From contig JBGUOI010000102.1 in the NCBI GenBank assembly GCA_045118075.1, positions 1 to 39,755 on the forward strand: 39,755 bases of DNA. The letters run 5' to 3'. The stretch comes from Merdiplasma sp045118075 (GTDB lineage Bacteria; Bacillota; Clostridia; Lachnospirales; Lachnospiraceae). A program made the position numbers and the translations under genes. Numbering within the stretch: position 1 is the first letter of the stretch; the number at the start of each line of letters is the position of its first letter. Shown here in pieces: positions 9,176 to 16,062 of this stretch. The notes under the pieces are model-generated. The model had not been told where the DNA came from and ran no database searches. It was given only the letters and a program-made list of their open reading frames with translations.

Positions 9176-10258
9176 ATGATTTTAAGACCTGCACGGAAGC
9201 ATGAAGCAGAGATTTGCTATCAATGCATTGAAGATGCGAGAGCTTACCACGCATCCCTGGGGTTTGAACAATGGCACCCGGATTATCCCACCAGGCAAAC
9301 TATCCTGGATGATATAGCCGATCATACCGGTTATGCGTTTGAGGATGATACCGGTGTTATCGGGTATTGCTGCATAATCATCGGTGATGAACCGGCATAT
9401 CATGAGATAGACGGCGCGTGGAAAACGAACAGGCCGTACGCCGTGCTGCACAGATTGTCGTTAAGCCGCAAAGCAAGGGGCAGCGGATTGTCAGGAGAAG
9501 CTTTCCGGCTGATAAAGGAGTTCTGCCTGCAGAACGATGTTGATGCGATCAGAGCAGATACGCAGGATGAGAACAAAGTAATGCAGCATATCCTTGACCG
9601 GGAAGAGTTTGAATACTGCGGCCTGGTTTGGTTCGGCGGGGGCCGGAAGCTGGCATATGAATGGGATTTCCGGCGTCATTTTCTGGTGCCCGATTTTGGA
9701 CCGCCGGGGAGCATTTCTTTTCTTTTCGCTGCCCTTATTGAGGGCGGTGCGCCTGATGTTTCCCTTTCCGCGAAGTGTGCATTGCGGCAGGAAGCATGTC
9801 AGCGGCATTTCCCGAAGATAAAGCCCGATCTTCAGCGGGAGATCAGATCCCTGGTCTCCTATGCCGTGGGGTGTATGTTCGGCCGCTATTCGCTGGATGA
9901 GCCGGGGCTGATTTACACGGGCGGTAAATTGGATGAGTCCCGATACATGATATTCAAACCCGTTGAAGACGGCATCATTCCGATCTGTGAGGATGGGGAA
10001 AGTGAGGATGATATCGTAAGCCTCCTCGAAACTTTTTTGACGGCGGCATACGGAATGAACTATCTGGAAGACAACCTGCGCTTTATTGCCAGAACTCTCG
10101 GCAAAGAGGGACCACCGCGCGAAGCCGTCCGCAGCTACTTTCTCAACGATTTTTATGCGGATCACCTTAAGACTTACTGGTACCGTCCGATCTACCGGCT
10201 CATTGACAGCGGAGGGGAAAAGGCAGACAGAAAATGGACATTACGCATTTTTACATAG
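9176..10258 (+). CDS. GNAT acetyltransferase fused in frame to a PglX (BREX methyltransferase) C-terminal fragment
   Basis: Residues 1-165 are a complete GNAT N-acetyltransferase: MILRPARKHEAEICY at the start, LHRLSLSRKARGSGLSGEAF (91-110) as the acetyl-CoA loop, and a final strand GGGRKLAYEWDF. Such proteins normally stop there. The frame instead continues through about 50 residues I cannot place and then, at about 217-347, matches the conserved C-terminal part of PglX, the adenine methyltransferase of type 1 BREX phage defence: LVSYAVGCMFGRYSLDEPG, IIPICEDGESEDDIV, LEDNLRFIARTLG, YFLNDFYADHLKTY and RPIYRLIDSGG. The SAM-binding and NPPY catalytic parts are missing, and about the last 100 residues too, so the fragment cannot methylate. 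ATG 9176 has GGAGG 8 bases upstream. The GNAT may still work; the tail is probably a deletion scar. Confidence 0.75.
   Translation: MILRPARKHEAEICYQCIEDARAYHASLGFEQWHPDYPTRQTILDDIADHTGYAFEDDTGVIGYCCIIIGDEPAYHEIDGAWKTNRPYAVLHRLSLSRKARGSGLSGEAFRLIKEFCLQNDVDAIRADTQDENKVMQHILDREEFEYCGLVWFGGGRKLAYEWDFRRHFLVPDFGPPGSISFLFAALIEGGAPDVSLSAKCALRQEACQRHFPKIKPDLQREIRSLVSYAVGCMFGRYSLDEPGLIYTGGKLDESRYMIFKPVEDGIIPICEDGESEDDIVSLLETFLTAAYGMNYLEDNLRFIARTLGKEGPPREAVRSYFLNDFYADHLKTYWYRPIYRLIDSGGEKADRKWTLRIFT
9824..10216 (+). other. PglX C-terminal relic (BREX)
   Basis: This segment encodes the PglX-like residues 217-347 of the chimeric frame. The match is to a highly conserved block downstream of the methyltransferase core, recognisable by VGCMFGRYSLD, a YTGGKLDESRY element, EDDIV, LRFIARTLG and RPIYRLIDSG. 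No brxA, brxB, brxC, pglZ or brxL-like gene is present in the window. The recognition is from memory of the family. Confidence 0.75.
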
Positions 10259-10917
10259 AAAAAGGTAAGGGAAAGCCCCTGATCCTTCTTCACGGGAACG
10301 GTGAGGACTGCAGCTATTTCAAAAAGCAGATCGATGCATTCTCGAAACATTATCATGTATATGCAATAGATACCAGGGGTCACGGCAAAACGCCAAGGGG
10401 TGATAAGCCGTTCACCATACGTCAGTTTGCCGACGACCTGCTGTTTTTTATGGATGATCACAGGATCGGAAAGGCGTATCTGCTCGGATTTTCGGACGGT
10501 GGGAATATTGCCTTGGTTTTTGCGCTTCGGTATCCGGACCGGGTCGACCGCCTTATCCTGAACGGAGCAAATCTGGATCCGGCCGGCGTTAAAAGGACCA
10601 CTCAGCTGCCTATTGAGATAGGGTATCGGATCGCCAAAAGATTCGCCGGGAAAAGTGATTCAGCCAGGCTGAATGCGGAGATGCTCGGACTGATGGTCAA
10701 CGATCCGAATATCGATCCCGGGGAGCTGAAAGCCATCCGCTCAAAGACGCTGGTCATAGCCGGAACAAAAGATATGATCCGCGAATCACACACCCGCCTG
10801 ATTGCAGAGTCTATTCCGGACAGCCGGCTCGTTTTCATAAAGGGCGGCCATTTTATTGCAGACAAAAATCCCGAAGAGTATAACCGCGCGGTTTTAAATT
10901 TTCTGAGGCTGACATGA
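10234..10917 (+). CDS. Alpha/beta hydrolase
   Basis: Soluble esterase/acyl-hydrolase-like enzyme of the alpha/beta hydrolase fold, 227 residues, no signal peptide. Visible elements are the oxyanion strand PLILLHGNGEDCSYF (15-29), DTRGHGKT (46-53), the nucleophile elbow GFSDGG with Ser87, the acid in AGTKD (Asp180) and the histidine in KGGHF (His206). The spacing suits a compact enzyme with a small cap at about 115-165. Substrate is unknown; MhpC/BioH-like annotation would be arbitrary. The ATG sits 25 bases inside the 3' end of the GNAT-PglX frame, consistent with a deletion that brought the relic up against this gene. The following gene starts with an ATGA overlap, so the two are translationally coupled. 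Confidence 0.88.
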   Translation: MDITHFYIEKGKGKPLILLHGNGEDCSYFKKQIDAFSKHYHVYAIDTRGHGKTPRGDKPFTIRQFADDLLFFMDDHRIGKAYLLGFSDGGNIALVFALRYPDRVDRLILNGANLDPAGVKRTTQLPIEIGYRIAKRFAGKSDSARLNAEMLGLMVNDPNIDPGELKAIRSKTLVIAGTKDMIRESHTRLIAESIPDSRLVFIKGGHFIADKNPEEYNRAVLNFLRLT

Positions 10918-11666
10918 ATCTGAAAAAATACGATGAAAAGCACGTCCGGGTAAAGGACATATACGGAGAGACCTTCACAGGCCTGATGACTTACTGTGTT
11001 TATGATTTCCTGATGCACGAGTACGGGGGAAAAGAAGACGGCATAATGATCGAGGATGTCCTTCTCTACAGGTCCCAGATCGCTTCTGTTGAGGAAATTG
11101 AAGTACACGGGACGGTCGAGCTGCATACGGAGCGGCTGGTGCTGCGCAGGTACTGCCCGGAAGATGCCGGGCCGCTTTATCGGCGCATGGGGACTGAGCC
11201 TGAGATGTACCGGTATTCGGGATGGAATCCTTATGCGACTTTAGAGATGGCACAGGAGACTGTAAAGCGGTTTATTGACAGCTATACCGACGACCATTTC
11301 TATTCGTGGGTACTGGATGTCGATGATGTCGTGATCGGAACGATCGGAGCTTACGACTATAAAGATGGCCGGATCGAGGTCGGATTCAGTATCGTGCCGG
11401 CCTGGCAGGGCCGCGGTTATGCGACTGATGCATTGAAGAAAGTTCTGGAATATCTGACGCAGAACGAAGGCATTCCCTGTGTGACTGCCTGGTGCGCCGC
11501 GGAGAATACCGGTTCAAAGAGGGTCCTCGAAAAAGCGGGTATGCGGCTGGTTGGTATTGAACAGGACGGTTTAGTTGCAGATGGCAGAGTGTATGATAAA
11601 ATGAATTTTGAGTACAGGGAGGAAAAATGCCTTTTAGAATCATCAGAAATGACATCACAAAAGTAA
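10914..11666 (+). CDS. Sm-like domain fused to GNAT acetyltransferase
   Basis: Two modules. Residues 1-66 look like the small Sm/SH3-like beta-barrel proteins found alone in many Clostridia (LKKYDEKHVRVKDIYGETF, then IMIEDVLLY and IASVEEIEV). Residues 70-235 are a RimJ/RimL-type GNAT: LHTERLVLRRYCPEDA, VGFSIVPAWQGRGYATDALK with the acetyl-CoA loop QGRGYA at 165-170, and AENTGSKRVLEKAGM (196-210). RimJ/RimL relatives acetylate N-termini or small amines; the substrate here is unknown. The start overlaps the hydrolase stop as ATGA. The C-terminal dozen residues run 40 bases into the macro-domain gene and look like an extension beyond the normal GNAT end. The barrel may be a ligand or RNA/protein contact module. 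Confidence 0.78.
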   Translation: MNLKKYDEKHVRVKDIYGETFTGLMTYCVYDFLMHEYGGKEDGIMIEDVLLYRSQIASVEEIEVHGTVELHTERLVLRRYCPEDAGPLYRRMGTEPEMYRYSGWNPYATLEMAQETVKRFIDSYTDDHFYSWVLDVDDVVIGTIGAYDYKDGRIEVGFSIVPAWQGRGYATDALKKVLEYLTQNEGIPCVTAWCAAENTGSKRVLEKAGMRLVGIEQDGLVADGRVYDKMNFEYREEKCLLESSEMTSQK

Positions 11667-12688
11667 GAGCGGATGCCATTGTGAATACCGCCAATCCGGA
11701 GCCGACCTTTGCGGGCGGCACCGATGCGGCCATCTATAAGGCTGCCGGCGAAAAAGAGCTGCTTGCCGAGCGGGAGAAGATCGGCCGGATCGAACCGGGC
11801 GAGGCAGTGGTTACCAGTGCCTTTGCCCTTCCGGCCAGATACATCATCCATACTTCCGGCCCGGTGTGGATCGACGGCAGACATGGTGAGTACGATATCC
11901 TCCGTTCCTGCTACCGAAAGTCCCTGATTCTGGCGGATCAGCTTGGCTGTGAGAGCATTGCCTTTCCGCTGATCGCGACCGGAGTCTACGGGTTTCCGAA
12001 AGACAAGGCGCTGGAGATCGCGCTGTCCGTCATCAGGGAGCATCTGGACAATTCCGACCTTGATGTCACCCTGGTCGTGTTCAGCCGCAGCTCATACCAG
12101 CTGGCAGAGGGCCTTACTGACCAGGTCATCGAATACATTGACGAGAACTATGTCTTCAGGAAACTGGAGGAGGAATACGCTGAACCGACCTGCGCCCCGC
12201 GAAGGCAGTCCGCTCCTGAAATGAGACGCCGGCGCCGGCTGTTGGAGAACAGGCCGGTATATGGAGGCGCCCCGTTCGATTCTGTGTTTGCGGATGCCGC
12301 TATGGTATCGGAATCAAAAACAGAATCGCTTGAGGATGCAGTCAAACATCTGGGAGAGAGTTTCCGGGCAAGGCTTCTTCGGATGATCGACGAGAGAGGA
12401 ATGACCGATCCGGAGGTCTATAAACGTGCCAACGTTGACCGGAAGCTTTTTTCAAAGATCCGCTGCAGCGAAAACTACATCCCGAAAAAGAAGACGATCA
12501 TCGCGCTGGCCATCGCTCTGAAGCTTAACCTGGATGATACGAAGGACCTGCTCTCAAGTGCGGGATTTTCGCTCACCAACAGCAGCAAGTCGGATGTGAT
12601 CGTAAGCTTCTGCATAGAAAACGGTATTTACGATATTTTTGAGGTCAACGCGCTGCTCTTTAAATTCGACCAGCCTATTCTGGGCTGA
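11627..12688 (+). CDS. Macro-domain protein with C-terminal helical (HTH-like) domain
   Basis: Residues 1-175 form a macro domain that binds ADP-ribose or its derivatives: DAIVNTAN (16-23), the glycine loop FAGGTDAAIYKAAG (28-41), GEAVVTSAFALPARYIIHT (58-76) and the phosphate loop LIATGVYGFPKDKA (115-128). Relatives hydrolyse O-acetyl-ADP-ribose or remove ADP-ribose from proteins. A basic linker (RRQSAPEMRRRRRLL) is followed by a helical C-terminal domain (about 232-353) containing MIDERGMTDPEVYKRANV and KKKTIIALAIALKLNLDD, which resembles a helix-turn-helix of the Cro/XRE type. This architecture is known in Firmicutes without an assigned role. GGGAGGAAAA precedes the ATG. The vWA gene follows 102 bases later. 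Confidence 0.85.
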   Translation: MPFRIIRNDITKVRADAIVNTANPEPTFAGGTDAAIYKAAGEKELLAEREKIGRIEPGEAVVTSAFALPARYIIHTSGPVWIDGRHGEYDILRSCYRKSLILADQLGCESIAFPLIATGVYGFPKDKALEIALSVIREHLDNSDLDVTLVVFSRSSYQLAEGLTDQVIEYIDENYVFRKLEEEYAEPTCAPRRQSAPEMRRRRRLLENRPVYGGAPFDSVFADAAMVSESKTESLEDAVKHLGESFRARLLRMIDERGMTDPEVYKRANVDRKLFSKIRCSENYIPKKKTIIALAIALKLNLDDTKDLLSSAGFSLTNSSKSDVIVSFCIENGIYDIFEVNALLFKFDQPILG

Positions 12689-12790
12689 TCAGTGTCGCTT
12701 TGCAGGCGACCTGCTCAGCTTTCGCATGGCCTATACTTGCATCATCAGGGAACAAAATCCCGAAAAATGATGACAGGGAGGGCTTGTAAA

Positions 12791-13462
12791 ATGAAGAAGA
12801 ATTTGACGGAACTTGTTATGATCCTGGACAGGAGCGGCTCGATGGGCGGGCTGGAGAGCGACACCATAGGCGGTTACAACAGCATGCTGAAGAAACAGCT
12901 CGAGACCGAGGGGGAAGTGCTTGTCTCGACCGTACTTTTCGATAACACGAGTGAAGTGCTTTACGACCGTATTCCTCTGGAAAAAATGCCGCAGATGACC
13001 GGGAAAGAGTACTATGTGCGCGGCTGCACGGCGCTGCTGGATGCGATCGGGGGCGCGATCCGTCACATCGGCAATGTCCATAAGTACGCAAGAGAGGAGG
13101 ACCGGCCGGAGAAGACGATCTTTGTGATCACCACTGACGGCCTGGAGAATGCCAGCCGCCGCTATTCCTACGAAGAGGTGAAGCGTATGGTAGAGCGGCA
13201 GAAAGAAGAATACGGATGGGAGTTCCTTTTTCTCGGAGCAAACATCGACGCCATTGAGACGGCCGGACACTTCGGCATAACCGCCGACCGGGCTGTCACC
13301 TACAACAGCGACCGCATCGGTACAGCCCTGAACTATGAAGTGCTGGGTGATGCCGTGAGGGAGATGCGTGCCTGCGCAGCGCCGATCGGTGCCGGCTGGA
13401 AGAAGCGCATTGAAGATGACTTCCGCAATCGCGGCGGAAAGAAAAAAACTGAAAAAAGTTAA
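12791..13462 (+). CDS. von Willebrand factor A (TerY-like) protein
   Basis: Stand-alone vWA domain of 223 residues without signal peptide or membrane segment, so cytoplasmic. The metal-ion-dependent adhesion site is complete: DRSGS (Asp13, Ser15, Ser17), Thr80 in GCTALLD and Asp116 in TTDGLEN. The domain continues with WEFLFLGANIDA and a GITADRAVTYNSD element. Such TerY-like proteins act as scaffolds, typically with kinases, phosphatases or ADP-ribose-handling proteins. The ATG at 12791 is chosen since GGGAGG lies about 9 bases upstream; the frame is open upstream to 12692 without a site. The pairing with the macro-domain gene is the main functional clue. The C-terminus is a lysine-rich tail. 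Confidence 0.85.
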   Translation: MKKNLTELVMILDRSGSMGGLESDTIGGYNSMLKKQLETEGEVLVSTVLFDNTSEVLYDRIPLEKMPQMTGKEYYVRGCTALLDAIGGAIRHIGNVHKYAREEDRPEKTIFVITTDGLENASRRYSYEEVKRMVERQKEEYGWEFLFLGANIDAIETAGHFGITADRAVTYNSDRIGTALNYEVLGDAVREMRACAAPIGAGWKKRIEDDFRNRGGKKKTEKS

Positions 13463-13499
13463 CTGATAATCAAGTGTAAAGCAAAAGGAGGTTTCAAAG

Positions 13500-13898
13500 A
13501 TGAAGAAGATCATGATGGCAGCATTACTTATCGGATGCTTAATGTCAACAACGGTTTTTGCCGGAGAGAAGCTGATGGGAGGATGGGAAGTTACTGAGGA
13601 TACAACTATTGATGCTGATGCCCAGGCGGTATTTGATGCTGCTATGAAAGGCCTTGTCGGTGTTGGATATGAGGCCGTCGATCTTCTGGCTACGCAGGTG
13701 GTTGCAGGGACAAATTACTGTTTCCTGTGCCGTTCGACCGTGATCGTGCCGGATCCCATACCGGGATATGCACTCGTCTATATTTACCAGGATCTTCAGG
13801 GAAATGCACAGATTCTGGGAATTAAGGGCATTAATTTCGGAGAAGGCATCCTTGAGGATTTTGATGAGACGGAAGCGATTGAGGAAGCAACCGAATGA
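13500..13898 (+). CDS. Secreted cystatin-like protein
   Basis: Small exported protein of 132 residues: signal peptide MKKIMMAALLIGCLMSTTVF with cleavage near residue 21, then a compact domain. It starts with a GGW element (27-29), has a helix DAQAVFDAAMKGLVG (about 40-54) and a QVVAG strand-loop (66-70), exactly the two main elements of cystatin-type cysteine-protease inhibitors (N-terminal glycine and QxVxG). The third cystatin element (Pro-Trp) is represented only by PDPIPGY. Two cysteines (74 and 77) follow the loop. The C-terminus is acidic. Inhibition of a papain-like protease is inference; the fold could be used as a binding module. A strong AAAGGAGG precedes the ATG. The stop overlaps the HAD gene start as ATGA. 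Confidence 0.75.
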   Translation: MKKIMMAALLIGCLMSTTVFAGEKLMGGWEVTEDTTIDADAQAVFDAAMKGLVGVGYEAVDLLATQVVAGTNYCFLCRSTVIVPDPIPGYALVYIYQDLQGNAQILGIKGINFGEGILEDFDETEAIEEATE

Positions 13899-14362
13899 AA
13901 GTTATTTTCTGCGATGTGGACGGAGTTCTCAATAACGAAAGTACCAGTGAACTCACTCCGAACGGTTATCGGGGGGTTTCGGACAAGCTGATCCGAAATC
14001 TCCGGAAGATCGTTGACGAGACAGGCGCAAAGATCGTTTTGAGCAGTGACTGGCGGCTTCTTAAGGATACTCCGGTAAACGGGAAGGACTACGACTATCT
14101 CGTTGAAAGCCTTGATAAAGTGAGCGGTCTTACTCTTTTTGATCATACGGCTGACATCAGCTGGAGTCAGAGGGGCGCTGAGGTCAGGAAATACCTGAAA
14201 GACCATCCGTCAATCACAGACTTTGCAGTGCTCGATGATATTCTTTTCCTTGGCTTTACAGACGAAGATCTTATAGAACATATCGTCCTTACGGATGCTG
14301 AAGAAGGCTTATCGGATGAGGATGTTTTACGGGCAGTGAAGATTTTGCAGGGAGATAAATAG
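13895..14362 (+). CDS. HAD-superfamily protein (Swiss-Army-Knife RNA-repair HAD type)
   Basis: Cytoplasmic HAD-fold hydrolase of 155 residues. Motif I is FCDVDGVLN with nucleophile Asp7 and acid/base Asp9; motif II is VLSSDWR (about 48-54), and the acidic motif occurs as FAVLDD (about 110-115). The SSDWR and DVDGVLN combination is typical of the HAD domain found in 'Swiss Army Knife' RNA-repair proteins and free-standing relatives in Clostridia, phages and actinobacteria. The substrate is unknown. It is translationally coupled to the cystatin-like gene by an ATGA overlap, an odd partnership of a cytoplasmic phosphatase and an exported protein. A strong terminator follows immediately. Confidence 0.8.
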   Translation: MKVIFCDVDGVLNNESTSELTPNGYRGVSDKLIRNLRKIVDETGAKIVLSSDWRLLKDTPVNGKDYDYLVESLDKVSGLTLFDHTADISWSQRGAEVRKYLKDHPSITDFAVLDDILFLGFTDEDLIEHIVLTDAEEGLSDEDVLRAVKILQGDK

Positions 14363-14376
14363 ATAGATAAATAATA

Positions 14377-14416
14377 CGGAGCCGCCGTATTTCGATACGG
14401 CAGCTCCGCTTTTTTA
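14377..14416 (+). terminator. Rho-independent terminator after the HAD gene
   Basis: The arms CGGAGCCGCCGTAT (14377-14390) and ATACGGCAGCTCCG (14395-14408) pair over 14 positions with one C-A mismatch around a TTCG tetraloop, followed by CTTTTTT. It ends the macro/vWA/cystatin/HAD stretch. Confidence 0.92.
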
Positions 14417-14456
14417 TGCTTGAATAACAATTTTGGTTTTTGATGCTGGACTTACT

Positions 14457-15070
14457 TCAGCTCGTTGCAGACACTTTAGAGTCCACATGCATTCCCATAC
14501 CTGCGGTATGTGCAGATACCTCGGAAGCAAGATAAAGAACGGCGTTGGCGACTTCTTCAGGTTTCGCATAGCGCTTGTCCATAGCATAGGTGCCGGCCAG
14601 CATGGCCATAGCTTCTTCGTGAGTCATGGAATCGCCGAAGAAGTCTTTCTCGATACGGAGCATCATGGGCGTATCCACCGGACCCGGGCAGACATAGTTT
14701 ACCGGGATACCGCACGGACCAAGCTCCATGGCGATGCACTTTGTAAGACCTGCAACGGCATACTTGGAGGAAACATAAGCGCTGTTTCCTGCCGTGGGCT
14801 CATAGGCTGCAGCAGAAGCGATCACGACGACGGAGCCTGATTTTTTCTCGATCAGGGTCGGGACAGAATATTTAAGCAGGAGCATGACTGAGAAAACGTT
14901 CAGCATATAGGTCTGCTCAAACAATTCCAGTGTCATATCCTGGACGGGATGAGCTTTGCCTTCATATCCGGCGTTGGGAACGACGATATCGATCGTCCCG
15001 AAGCACTCTTTTGCCTTTTCAACGTAGTTTTTAATATCTTCTTCCTTCGTCATATCAGCGACAAAACCGG
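14457..15070 (-). pseudogene. 5'-truncated short-chain dehydrogenase/reductase
   Basis: The minus-strand frame encodes most of an SDR oxidoreductase: ADMTKEEDIKNYVEKAKECFG, IVVPNAGYEG (the NNAG-equivalent), LNVFSVMLLLKY, SGSVVVIASAAAY with the catalytic Ser, then SAYVSSKYAVAGLTK containing the Tyr-x3-Lys pair, and CPGPVDTPM. The first 55-60 residues of a classical SDR, including the TGxxxGIG NAD(P)-binding loop, are absent: homology begins at about 15068, and upstream the frame reads into the DapA-family gene's leader and coding region on the other strand. The C-terminus (VDSKVSATS) also departs from the usual VDGG ending. Without the dinucleotide loop the product should be inactive. Breakage by deletion next to the oppositely oriented dapA-like gene is the simplest explanation. 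Confidence 0.82.
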
Positions 15071-15159
15071 CCGGACATAAAAAGATAGCACAACCAGGAA
15101 AAACATTGTAGAATGTATTTAACTTATAAGACAGCGGGTTCCGGAAAGCGAGGTACCAT

Positions 15160-16050
15160 ATGAAGTCCGTAATTTTCACCCCGGTCGTTACGATTCTGAC
15201 GAATGAGGGCAAGATTGACCTTGAAGGAAACCACAAGGTGATGGAACATCTGATCGCCGGCGGAGTGGACGGTATCGTTCCGCTCGGATCGACAGGTGAG
15301 TTTACCTGGTTTTCGAAGGAAGAGAAGATAAAATTCCTGGATGACTATATCAGGGCTGTGGACGGAAGAGTCGATATCATTGCCGGAACGGGCGACCTGC
15401 AGTATGAAAATGTGGTGGAGGTGTCAAACCATGTGCTTGCGCAGGGAATCCGCGGCGTGATGATCATGTCGGAGTTTTATTTCAACATGAGTCAGGATAA
15501 CCTGTACACATACTATGCCTACATGGCGGAGCACATCAACGGGAAGATCTACATTTACAACTTCCCGGCCAGGTCCGGCAGCTCGATCTCCGGCGAGACG
15601 CTGGCGAAGCTGGCAGTGGAGTATCCCAACATCGCGGGCATTAAAGATTCGGTGACGGATTTTGAACATACAAAGGAACTTCTGGACAAGGTCCTGCCTG
15701 TGAGACCTGATTTTGAAGTATTCTCGGGTTTTGATGATCATTTCCTCCTGAATAAGGAGAACGGCGGTGTGGGCGGTATCTGCGCACTTTCGAATTTTGC
15801 ACCGGAGCTGTGGTCCTATGTGGTCAAGACGATCAATGAGGCTGATCCGGACACTGCCAAAAGAGAATTTGACAGGATCGTGAGCATGATGCCGATTTAC
15901 GGAATGGAGAGCAATTCCCACCGGCTCATCAAGGGGCTTCTCAAATATCGCGGTCTCGATATCAATACATTCAGCCATTTCCCGTTCAATACGCTCAAAC
16001 CGGATTCGCTTGAGAAGGCGATAGAGCTTTACGAGAAAGTGCGCATTTAA
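15160..16050 (+). CDS. DapA/N-acetylneuraminate-lyase family protein
   Basis: Class I aldolase-type (beta/alpha)8 enzyme of the dihydrodipicolinate synthase family, 296 residues, cytoplasmic. Seen are PLGSTGEFTWFS (41-52, carboxylate-binding GSTGE), the catalytic tyrosine in YIYNFPAR (Tyr133) and the Schiff-base lysine in AGIKDS (Lys162). Members include DHDPS, sialate lyase, KDG aldolase and related lyases. The pyruvate-binding core is complete but specificity cannot be read from these residues. Its neighbours (UlaG-like hydrolase, flavin reductase, lipase) do not suggest lysine synthesis, so a catabolic lyase role is more likely than DapA proper. The GCGAGG site is moderate. It heads a five- or six-gene operon in which most later genes overlap by four bases. 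Confidence 0.88.
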   Translation: MKSVIFTPVVTILTNEGKIDLEGNHKVMEHLIAGGVDGIVPLGSTGEFTWFSKEEKIKFLDDYIRAVDGRVDIIAGTGDLQYENVVEVSNHVLAQGIRGVMIMSEFYFNMSQDNLYTYYAYMAEHINGKIYIYNFPARSGSSISGETLAKLAVEYPNIAGIKDSVTDFEHTKELLDKVLPVRPDFEVFSGFDDHFLLNKENGGVGGICALSNFAPELWSYVVKTINEADPDTAKREFDRIVSMMPIYGMESNSHRLIKGLLKYRGLDINTFSHFPFNTLKPDSLEKAIELYEKVRI

Positions 16051-16062
16051 AAGGATTTGAGA

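Noticed and set aside
11417..12043. 208-residue minus-strand open frame
   Set aside because: It lies opposite the GNAT and macro-domain genes, both with clear motifs; no site or homology.
12731..13513. 260-residue minus-strand open frame
   Set aside because: Shadow of the vWA gene, which has a complete metal-binding site on the plus strand.
15160..16050. Assignment as dapA of lysine synthesis
   Set aside because: The operon partners are unrelated to lysine or diaminopimelate; catalytic residues alone do not separate DapA from other lyases.
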